A DNA stretch of 29,627 nt. Origin: Crickella sp963642455. GTDB taxonomy: Bacteria > Bacillota > Clostridia > Peptostreptococcales > Anaerovoracaceae. A program made the translations under genes and the position numbers. Positions 1-6,783 of this stretch are shown in pieces. A model generated the notes under the pieces. The model saw nothing but the letters and a program-made list of their open reading frames with translations, was not told the DNA's origin and ran no database searches. Positions within the stretch are counted from its first letter, which is position 1, and every line of letters starts with the position of its first letter. The stretch spans positions 1 to 29,627 of the forward strand of contig CAVIGM010000016.1 in the NCBI GenBank assembly GCA_963642455.1, given 5' to 3'.

Positions 1-2
1 CA

Positions 3-200
3 GACCCAAGAAATCGCGGACTGATGAAAATGTTTAACCTTATTGATATCGGTGAGCGTGCAGGAAGCGGTATTCCCAAAATTGTAAACATCTGGAGTGA
101 TGAAGGTCTGAAAGATCCGACTGTTGAAGAACAGTTTGATCCCGATCGCACGATTTTGACTTTGTCGCTTGAAAAAAAGCAAGCGATAAAGTTTATATAA
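3..200 (+). CDS. C-terminus of an AlbA_2/HATPase_c_4-type putative transcriptional regulator (5' end outside window)
   Basis: This is an open frame entering from the left edge and ending with TAA at 198-200; 65 residues are visible. The stretch with NRGLMKMFNLIDIGERAGSGIPKI resembles the C-terminal ATPase-like part of proteins annotated as 'putative DNA binding domain-containing protein' or ATP-dependent DNA helicase RecG-like, where 'NP.LM..F...G..E..GSGI' is a recurring pattern. Such proteins carry an N-terminal AlbA/Schlafen-type domain that would lie outside the window. The last residues are lysine-rich and not distinctive. A bidirectional terminator follows at about 271. The family call rests on a short fragment, so the function is only inferred. 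Confidence 0.6.
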   Translation, partial: DPRNRGLMKMFNLIDIGERAGSGIPKIVNIWSDEGLKDPTVEEQFDPDRTILTLSLEKKQAIKFI

Positions 201-270
201 ATTGAATATGTGATTTGGCGTCAGTACTATTTTATTAAATCCCTTATGAACATCCGCACCATATCGACAC

Positions 271-305
271 AAAAAAACGGCTGAAATGTTTCAGCCGTTT
301 TTTAT
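271..305. terminator. Bidirectional Rho-independent terminator
   Basis: A perfect stem ACGGCTGAAA (277-286) pairs with TTTCAGCCGT (289-298) around a two-base centre. An A-run lies on the left and a T-run on the right, so it can terminate transcription from either side. It sits between the end of the partial plus-strand gene and the end of the minus-strand remnant, as expected for convergent genes. Confidence 0.85.
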
Positions 306-314
306 TTAGCAACA

Positions 315-701
315 CTACAAAGCGGCGCATCCTCTTTGTGAAGCAGGGCAGGTCTTGCCGAATTGACAATAGTCGCAAGGCTTAGGAAGATTGCTTGTAC
401 CTGCGGGAACAACAGCCATTATTCCGGAGCAGGCCTTAACTGGCACCATCATATAGCGCTTAGTGAGAGTGCAACCAATATCTTCAGGCTTCAGCAGATC
501 AAATATGGTCTGCTGATTTTTCAATTCAAATGAATGCTGACCTGGACACCAAAGGTGGGTGCGCATTTTGCCCTCTGCCTCAAGTAGCTTCGCTATGTCG
601 GAGGCGAGGTAGGCCTGAGCACATTCAACGAAGGCGCTTCCCCAGGTATCGGCGAAATATTCGACCATAATATCATCGGAATGCAATGCGGTATATCCCT
701 C
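315..701 (-). pseudogene. 3' remnant of a B12-dependent methionine synthase activation-domain-like (corrinoid activation) protein
   Basis: Reading leftwards from about 701 to the stop at 315-317, the protein contains the features of the methionine synthase activation domain family (Met_synt_B12-like): a WGSAFVECAQ helix, a CPGQHSFEL stretch, NQQTIFDLL, then DIGCTLTKRYMMVPVKA and SGIM. It ends in a cysteine cluster (PCDYCQFGKTCPASQRGC) that could bind an Fe-S cluster or metal. The stand-alone family is usually a little over 200 residues; only about the last 128 are present. The open frame continues to a GTG at 821, but those first ~40 codons are merely the antisense of the RACo remnant on the other strand. 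The change of homology at about 701 is a sharp rearrangement junction, so the N-terminal half has been lost and no convincing start or ribosome binding site remains. Such genes often sit beside corrinoid methyltransferase systems. Inferred function if whole: reductive reactivation or binding of a corrinoid protein. Confidence 0.7.
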
Positions 702-704
702 TAA

Positions 705-1250
705 GACGATAACGAATGCGAATGCTTCAACGATATTATCGACGAAATTTGCGAACGAAATGAGATAAGAAGCGATTATATCTATGATGCTACAGTCGTT
801 GGAAACACTACGATGAGCCACCTTGTGCTCGGTGTAACGCCCGTATCAATGTCGAGATCTCCTTTTGCACCTGTTTTTGCAGAGGCACAAGATACTTGGG
901 CAAGAGAGCTCGGAATTAGAATCAACCGGAATGCGAATGTGCATTTGCTCCCGAATATTGCAGGACATGTCGGAAGCGACATTACTGGCATGATGCTTGC
1001 GGCGGGGCTCGATTCGATAAAGGGCAATCATATCGCCATAGATATAGGAACAAATGGTGAGGTTGTGGCTATATCGGATGGACGCATGCTCTGCTGCTCT
1101 ACGGCTGCGGTTCGGGCCTTATCGACGCAGTTGCGGAAATGCTTAGAGCCGGTATAGTGGACAGAAATGGCAGAATGCTGACTTGTCAGCAGGCAATTTC
1201 AAATGGCATAGGCGATGAGGTAGCGGGCAGAATAGTAGGCGAGGGAGCCG
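705..1250 (+). pseudogene. Shredded remnant of RACo (reductive activator of corrinoid proteins; ferredoxin/ASKHA ATPase)
   Basis: Translation from 705 in the frame of the ATG at 813 gives IYDATVVGNTTMSHLVLG, then LLPNIAGHVGSDITGMMLAAG and IAIDIGTNGEVVAISDG. These are hallmarks of the C-terminal ASKHA (DUF4445) half of RACo, the ATP-dependent activator that reduces Co(II) corrinoid in methyltransferase systems. A TAA at 702-704 closes the frame on the left, so the N-terminal 2Fe-2S domain and much of the ATPase are gone. After CCSTAA (near 1113) homology jumps to CGSGLIDAVAEMLRAGIVDRNGRM in another frame. The segment that normally separates these motifs is deleted and the frame is shifted. Homology fades after GEGA at about 1250, where a dispersed repeat begins. 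The gene cannot make a working protein. It abuts a head-to-head remnant of another corrinoid activation gene, suggesting a collapsed O-demethylase/methyltransferase locus. Confidence 0.8.
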
Positions 1251-1278
1251 ACTGTTGTTGCTTGAAGGATCGCTCTCG
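1251..1278 (+). repeat. Probable divergent copy of the dispersed repeat (copy D0)
   Basis: TTGCTTGAAGGATCGCTCTC here matches 18 of 21 bases of the corresponding part of each of the copies at 5790-5859 and 28598-28663, and the bases before it (ACTGTTG) also agree apart from a 3-base insertion. It begins exactly where RACo homology ends. It is short, so chance similarity is not excluded. Confidence 0.4.
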
Positions 1279-1363
1279 AAATGATGGCGGAATTGTGGTA
1301 CTATTAAGGGTAAAAATTCAGGTCACGCTTAAGTAAATCGGCCATGACGAGGAGAACACGAGA

Positions 1364-4300
1364 ATGAGAATGAAAAAGGAAATGAGAAAGTCACACATCT
1401 TGCTTTATGTATGCAGTTGCTTAACTGCCTTGATATTATTGGCAGGAACTTTTATGCCTATGCAGGTCTTTGCTGATAACAACACTACTGCGGATGTTGG
1501 TAGGGCTGAAATAAGAGTAGGTAATGAAAGCGTACAGGATACATTCAAGAGTGTCGATGCTCTGCTCGAATGGGTCGAGGATATGGCTGATGACACCTAT
1601 GGCGCGAATATCACAATTGATCTTTATACTGACTGGAATACCAAGAATTACGGCTGTATCCTGGTTGAAGAGAACGATCGCATGACAGTCAATCTGAATG
1701 GCCACATGATTAACAGAGGCGAGGCTGACGCAAGTTTCTATGGCTCAGGTGACGGTCAGATCTTTAAGGTTGACGGAAACGGCTCATATCTTACTATCAA
1801 CGGTGGCGATTCCACTGTGAGACATAATGGCGATCTTGTAAGTGATTCTCTGGGTGGCTATTTCTGGGTTCCAAGGGAAAAGAATGCTTCTAAGCCTCTG
1901 TATGGCGGCTTGCTTACAGGCGGGGCTTGCGATGATTCAGATGGTGCTGGAGCCATAAGCGTATGCCACGGTGCTTATTTATACCTAAATGGTGTAACCA
2001 TAGCTGGAAATCTATCAGATACCTGGTGGGGCTCTTATGGACATGGCGGTGCTATCGGTGTCTATGGAAATGGCGAGCTTCATATCGCTGATTCGCATAT
2101 TGTATACAATCATGCTGAAGGCAGCGGCGGCGGAATTTATGTTGGCGAAGACTCAGGTGCTGTAGAGCTCTACAATACTGAGCTAAGCTACAATTCATCC
2201 TTGGAGAATGGCGGTGGCTTCGCGGCTGACATTAACGGAAATAAGGGAAATGATATGCCTTCCACATATCTTATACTTAAGATTGAGAAATCGAAGATTT
2301 CCTATAACCGTGCAGCTGAGAATGGCGGTGGCCTTTACAACTACAAGGAAGGCGGAACCATCAAGATAAAAGAATGCGAAATCACAAATAATAAGGCAAA
2401 TACTTCTGGCGGCGGTATTTATGACGACACCGGAGCCACAGATTATACCATAAACGGCGCTTCAAAGATTTCTGGCAACAGTGCTGGAGAAGACGGCGGC
2501 GGCATCTATTTGGAGATAGCAAATCCTAAGCTTAACATAACCGAGAATTCTGTAATTTCCAATAACAAGGCAGGTGGCAACGGCGGCGGAATTTATTCAT
2601 CTGGCCCATGGTTTACAGATATCAACGTAAGACTTGATTGCGATTTGAGCAATATGACCATTGAAGGAAATACCGCAGGCAAAAGTGGCGGTGGCTTCTA
2701 CTCAAATATCGTAAGCGATGCGGAGATTCCGCTTAAGTTCAACAATTCTGTTATTCGTGACAATAAGGCAAACGAAGGCGGCGGAGGAATCTATCTAAAT
2801 GATGATTCGCGTCTTATTCTTAATAATTCCACAGTTAGCGGAAATACAGCTGCACAGGGTGGCGGCATATATTGCGCCGATTACGAGATGAATATAACAT
2901 CGGAGAATATTGACGATGCCGTTAGTGGAAATACAGCAACAAAGGAGGGCGGCGGCCTCTACCTTAACAGCACAGGCGAGGATGTTCTCCTTGAGAACAT
3001 TGGTTTTGCGAATAATAAAGCAGCAAGTGGCGGCGGCCTTTACATGGGAAACAACGATGACCCTCTGAATATCAAGAATCTTAAGATTACTGGAAACAGT
3101 GCCGAGACAGGCGGTGGAATTTGGTTCTCTGGCAAATTGAACCTGACCGATATTACCGCTCAGAATAACACAGCCACAACTGAAGGTGGCGGAATTTATT
3201 GCAATAATACGAATAAGTCTCTATGGGTAAGGTTGCTTGGTAAGGTAATCGTTGATAGCAATACAGTAAATAATGCAAGAAATAATTTCGTATTGAAGGA
3301 TACCAACGGTTCGCAGCATCTGCATTGCAAGAGCGAGGACGAGAAGGTGAAGCTTTCGCAAGATAGCCATATCGGTATTACAGTATCTGGCTATGACGGC
3401 TCTGAGAAGAGGCTTATCTCTCAAACACAGGATTTCTGGAAGTACTTCGGCGAGAATGCGCTTAACATAGTATTCTCAGATAGCTATGCATATAGTGTTG
3501 TAAATGTGAGCGATGGATATTTGGCTCTTGATAAGATTGCTTCCAAGTTCAATGTGAATATTTATACTACCTCGGATACGCCTACTGTTCAGGCAGCGGA
3601 TTATGGTTCGACGATCGAACTTAAGTCCGATGATTATATAAAGACCGAGATAGTCAACGGAGAAGAAGTTCAGAGCCTGCCAGGATATTGGACACTTGAA
3701 TATGATGGCAAAGAAGAGGTTCTTATTCCAAGAAACAGAGTGGCAAGCTTCACTATGCCAGGTTCGGATGTAAGCGTTCGTGCCCACTATGGCTATGTCC
3801 TGTCGGATATGTATATTAAGATAAATGATGATTCAACATGGGATACTATCGGAACAAGCACGGAGGACGCAGCAGTCAATAAGCTTAAGCTTGTCAATAT
3901 CATAGGTGTAAGCTATACCACAGGCATTGTGCTTCCTGCCGCAAACACATCTACATCCATAAGTTCCGTTTCTCTTGCCGAGGTTCGAGATACTTCAACG
4001 GATGAACTTATAAAGAAGAATGTGACTTATACTATCAAGCTTAATAAGGAACTCTTTGATGCAGCCGACCTCCCTGTAGATACAGGCAATCTGGAATCCT
4101 CCAAAGTCGAGGTGAAGACACCGTTTGGAACATCAAGCGTTGATACTTGTGAGTACAGTGTAGATGATGAAGGAAATCTTATTGTAAAGGCTGTTGTGCC
4201 TTTCGAAGTTGCAGGCAATTACAAGATAGAGATAAAGGCAGTAGATGTAAATGATACTTCAAAGACTCCTTTTGATACCTATATACAGGCGGCAAAGGCT

Positions 4301-5779
4301 TCAACATCGGGAGAAACCAATACTACCTATATAGACCCGCCAACTGAAGATGGATGGAGCTTCGCAAGTTGGGAGTGGGATACTTCAATGAATCCACAAC
4401 CTGGCTATTTCTCGCCAACAAAGCTTGTCATAACAAGCCCAACAAGCGATATAGTGCTGTATGCGAAATATAGGCCTTTGGTAAATAAAATTGCATTTGA
4501 GATGCCAGCTCTCGAGGTTGGAAAGGCCTTCCCGTCAGATCTAAGCGCTTGCACTGTTACTAATGCCGCAGGCACTGATATGACCGGCACAACTATGAAT
4601 AGCGCTGGTGTTACTTGGAAGAAAGCTTCTGGCGAGGATGTGGGAAGCAAGGTCAGCGAAGATTCTTCATATAAGGTGACAATTACAACCCATATGCAAG
4701 ATACAGAGACACTTAAATATGAGTTTGCCAAGAATGCTTTTGGTGCAAGCCTCAACGGTCAGGCGGCACAGTCGATATCCTTCGACGATGATGCAAATAC
4801 GCAGACTTTTACCTTCTTGGTAGACACTCCTAAGACAGAATCAAAAGTATTTGCCAACACGGTAACAGAGTTCTCCGATATCGAGATAGTGGATGCTACA
4901 GGATATCAAAGCAAGCTCGCTCAGCAAGCGGAGTATTCATTTGACGACGGCAGCACCGCTAAGGCTGACATTACATGGGGTGAACCGGATAAGCAGGTAA
5001 TAACTCAGCCAGATTCGTTTAGCGTATCCGGTACATATACCGATGCTAATGGCGGCACGCATAATGTTACGCAGGACTTTGTGCTCAAGGAATTAGATGC
5101 ACCTGAGCTTACGACTGCAAGTGGGGCAAGCGGTGCAGGTAGCACAGGCGGCGCAGGTAGCACAGGCGGCGCAGATGGAAAGACTGTCACTGTTGTAATA
5201 AAGAAGCCTGCCTCAGCAGACAAGCTTGTATATACGACATGGAGCCCTGGAGACGAGGTGGCTGCCGAGCAGCAATCAAATGAGGATGTTACTCTTACCA
5301 TAGATAAGGATACTGTTGTTGGTGCATACGCTCTTTATGGCAGCAGACCAAGCCCTGTTCAGAATAACTACATCACTATCGAAGGTGATGCATATTCAAT
5401 CGCTGTTCAGAACGGCAAAGCTTATGACAGAGACAAGAATGAGATAATTTCGTCAGAGCAAGGCCTCAAGATTAAGGTAGTTGCAGATGAGCCTGAGGCT
5501 GGCAAGATGTTCGACCACTGGGAGATAATCGACAAATGTATTGAATTAGACGATCTTAAATCCTCAGAAATCATCTTCGAAATGCCAGGTCATGCTGTAA
5601 AACTGCAGGCCGTATATGTTGATAAGCCAGTTGATAAGCCGGTGAGCACGGATGCTTCAAACAAGGGTGTAAATACAGGAGATAGTGCTCAGCTTGGAGT
5701 CTTGATTGCGGTTGCTGTGATTGCACTTGGATGTGTAATTGCGATTCTGATTCTTGGCCGCAAAAAGAATGGCAAATGA
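1364..5779 (+). CDS. Large secreted beta-helix surface protein with C-terminal sorting-like anchor
   Basis: The 1471-residue protein starts at an ATG with AGGAG nine bases upstream. Residues 1-37 form a signal peptide: basic start, hydrophobic core, cleavage likely after VFA. Residues about 228-612 carry some fourteen GGGIY/GGGLY/GGGFY turns every 25-45 residues, interleaved with 'SGNTA' and 'NNKA' strands. This is the pattern of right-handed parallel beta-helix (Pmp-like/pectate-lyase-like) adhesins. After it come several 'bacterial repeat'-like modules (WTLEYDGKEE...FTMPGSDVSVRAHYG around 775-810; FDHWEII...FEMPGHAVKLQAVY near 1385-1420), Ig-like stretches and a Gly/Ser linker at about 1255-1272. 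The tail has NTGDS (about 1436), a membrane segment (about 1443-1463) and GRKKNGK, i.e. an LPXTG-type layout but with KGVNTG in place of LPXTG. Likely role: cell-wall displayed adhesin or glycan-interacting protein; the ligand is unknown. The gene is intact although its neighbours on both sides are broken. No clear promoter was found. Confidence 0.85.
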   Translation: MRMKKEMRKSHILLYVCSCLTALILLAGTFMPMQVFADNNTTADVGRAEIRVGNESVQDTFKSVDALLEWVEDMADDTYGANITIDLYTDWNTKNYGCILVEENDRMTVNLNGHMINRGEADASFYGSGDGQIFKVDGNGSYLTINGGDSTVRHNGDLVSDSLGGYFWVPREKNASKPLYGGLLTGGACDDSDGAGAISVCHGAYLYLNGVTIAGNLSDTWWGSYGHGGAIGVYGNGELHIADSHIVYNHAEGSGGGIYVGEDSGAVELYNTELSYNSSLENGGGFAADINGNKGNDMPSTYLILKIEKSKISYNRAAENGGGLYNYKEGGTIKIKECEITNNKANTSGGGIYDDTGATDYTINGASKISGNSAGEDGGGIYLEIANPKLNITENSVISNNKAGGNGGGIYSSGPWFTDINVRLDCDLSNMTIEGNTAGKSGGGFYSNIVSDAEIPLKFNNSVIRDNKANEGGGGIYLNDDSRLILNNSTVSGNTAAQGGGIYCADYEMNITSENIDDAVSGNTATKEGGGLYLNSTGEDVLLENIGFANNKAASGGGLYMGNNDDPLNIKNLKITGNSAETGGGIWFSGKLNLTDITAQNNTATTEGGGIYCNNTNKSLWVRLLGKVIVDSNTVNNARNNFVLKDTNGSQHLHCKSEDEKVKLSQDSHIGITVSGYDGSEKRLISQTQDFWKYFGENALNIVFSDSYAYSVVNVSDGYLALDKIASKFNVNIYTTSDTPTVQAADYGSTIELKSDDYIKTEIVNGEEVQSLPGYWTLEYDGKEEVLIPRNRVASFTMPGSDVSVRAHYGYVLSDMYIKINDDSTWDTIGTSTEDAAVNKLKLVNIIGVSYTTGIVLPAANTSTSISSVSLAEVRDTSTDELIKKNVTYTIKLNKELFDAADLPVDTGNLESSKVEVKTPFGTSSVDTCEYSVDDEGNLIVKAVVPFEVAGNYKIEIKAVDVNDTSKTPFDTYIQAAKASTSGETNTTYIDPPTEDGWSFASWEWDTSMNPQPGYFSPTKLVITSPTSDIVLYAKYRPLVNKIAFEMPALEVGKAFPSDLSACTVTNAAGTDMTGTTMNSAGVTWKKASGEDVGSKVSEDSSYKVTITTHMQDTETLKYEFAKNAFGASLNGQAAQSISFDDDANTQTFTFLVDTPKTESKVFANTVTEFSDIEIVDATGYQSKLAQQAEYSFDDGSTAKADITWGEPDKQVITQPDSFSVSGTYTDANGGTHNVTQDFVLKELDAPELTTASGASGAGSTGGAGSTGGADGKTVTVVIKKPASADKLVYTTWSPGDEVAAEQQSNEDVTLTIDKDTVVGAYALYGSRPSPVQNNYITIEGDAYSIAVQNGKAYDRDKNEIISSEQGLKIKVVADEPEAGKMFDHWEIIDKCIELDDLKSSEIIFEMPGHAVKLQAVYVDKPVDKPVSTDASNKGVNTGDSAQLGVLIAVAVIALGCVIAILILGRKKNGK
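5135..5170 (+). repeat. 18-bp tandem duplication coding a Gly-rich linker
   Basis: Two perfect copies of GCAGGTAGCACAGGCGGC lie side by side and encode the repeated A-G-S-T-G-G linker of the surface protein. In-frame duplication suggests slippage, which would allow linker length variation between strains. Confidence 0.85.
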
Positions 5780-5789
5780 TTCCGCAACT

Positions 5790-5859
5790 GATGCAGGGCG
5801 CGATTAACTGTTGCTTGATGGCACGCTCTCGCTTCGTTGTCGACGACGTGTTTCATAGG
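5790..5859 (+). repeat. Dispersed intergenic repeat, copy D1
   Basis: A 70-bp stretch starting GATGCA, containing CGATTAACTGTTGCTTGA and GCACGCTCTCGCTTCG and ending TTTCATAGG, is clearly related to 28598-28663. Its second half also matches 28568-28595. It starts ten bases after the surface protein stop codon and codes for nothing visible. Confidence 0.8.
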
Positions 5860-5950
5860 AGGAAACTTCCGAATTAAATAGTTGCCTACAAGTTGGTGGA
5901 CGATGATTGGGCGATAAAGTAATATTTTGATAGGGAATAGACATTTAATG

Positions 5951-6000
5951 ATATCCACAATATCAACAATATCCACAAACCAATCAAACCAATCAAACCA
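5951..6000 (+). repeat. Period-9 tandem array upstream of the DUF4430 gene
   Basis: Three units ATATCCACA/ATATCAACA/ATATCCACA are followed in the same 9-base phase by AACCAATCA, AACCAATCA and a partial AACCA. The array ends ten bases before the AGGAGGT ribosome binding site of the next gene, so it would form part of its leader. Confidence 0.8.
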
Positions 6001-6020
6001 ACTGAACATAGGAGGTAACT

Positions 6021-6392
6021 ATGGAAAAGAAGAAATTAAGTAAAGGCGCATTGATTGCGATTATTGCTTTATTCACTGTTGCGGTTGTTTTCGGAGGAAT
6101 TTACACAGAGAAGCACAAGGGCACAGAGGGAAGCAAGGCTTATACCATCGAAATCGTTAGTCTTGAAGGCGATACCACAAGCATTGAAGCGTCAACTGAC
6201 CAGGAATATTTGCAGGGTGCAATGGACGAGCTCGTTGCTGATGGCAAGCTAACTTATGATGGTGTTGACCAATCGGCAGGATATATGGTTCAGGAGATTA
6301 ACGGAGAAAGAGCCGTATACGAAGAAGATAATTTTCACCTGTGCAATGGGCCGCAAGGCTTATCTGATTACGCTCGGATATGCAATCATTGA
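6021..6392 (+). pseudogene. Truncated DUF4430 (transcobalamin C-terminal-like) exported protein
   Basis: The start ATG has a strong AGGAGGT 4 bases upstream. Residues 1-30 are a basic start plus a hydrophobic segment (signal anchor or signal peptide). From about residue 41, YTIEIVSLEGDTTSIEAST..., GAMDELVADGKL, then AGYMVQEINGERAVYEEDN match the DUF4430 domain, whose fold is related to the transcobalamin C-terminal domain. Family members normally continue with a 'YWAFYVNGE'-type motif. Here the family sequence stops at EEDN (about residue 101), the next ~20 residues are out-of-frame readthrough, and a stop follows at 6390-6392. Beyond the break the DNA encodes the end of an ECF S component in another frame, so a deletion joined two genes. 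DUF4430 proteins are often paired with ECF S components thought to take up cobalamin-like compounds. A truncated product could still be made but would lack the end of the domain. Confidence 0.75.
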
Positions 6393-6708
6393 ATGCTTGC
6401 TATGGGGCATGGGCACATGGGTTATAATGTATCTATATGTGTGGCCGATACTTGTTACGGCAATTCTCTTATTGAAGAGATTCCATATAGATTCGCTTAT
6501 AAGCTTCAGCATCGCTTCGGGAGCCTTCGGCTTGTTCTTCGGAGCCTTCTGCGCGCTAACTTATGTGGTCATCGGAGGCTGGAGCATGGGCTTGTCTTGG
6601 TGGATAAGCGGAATACCATTTGATTTAATCCATGGAGTAAGCAATTTCATTATCTGCCTCGTCCTGTATAAGCCAATCAGCAAGATAGCATATAAGGTTA
6701 TCAGATAA
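6340..6708 (+). pseudogene. 3' remnant of an ECF transporter S component (possible cobalamin/corrinoid type)
   Basis: From about 6346 the frame reads TCAMGRKAYLITLGYAIIEC, followed by strongly hydrophobic segments (MGTWVIMYLYVWPILVTAILLL, then IASGAFGLFFGAFCALTYVVIGG). It ends with WWISGIPFDLIHGVSNFIIC and LYKPISKIAYKVIR before a TAA at 6706-6708. The 'P.D..HG..NF......KP' ending is typical of S components of energy-coupling-factor transporters. The N-terminal membrane segments are missing, and the apparent ATG at 6256 lies in antisense-like frame inside the DUF4430 gene, so there is no real start. The substrate is unknown; cobalamin or a related cofactor is suggested only by the DUF4430 partner. 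Confidence 0.65.
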
Positions 6709-6741
6709 TGTTGGCTTCAAATGAATGAAATAAACGAAACA

Positions 6742-6778
6742 AAGGAGTGCCAATCGGCACTCCTTCGTTGTTATTCTT
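6742..6778. terminator. Rho-independent terminator between convergent genes
   Basis: A perfect 10-bp stem AAGGAGTGCC (6742-6751) / GGCACTCCTT (6756-6765) closes a 4-base loop and is followed by a T-rich stretch. It ends six bases from the stop codon of the minus-strand kinase and can serve both sides. Confidence 0.8.
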
Positions 6779-6783
6779 TATTA

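Noticed and set aside
5689..6009. 106-residue minus-strand frame with FDWFDWF and VDIVDIVDI
   Set aside because: The repeats come from the period-9 DNA array; the rest is antisense to the surface protein and intergenic sequence.
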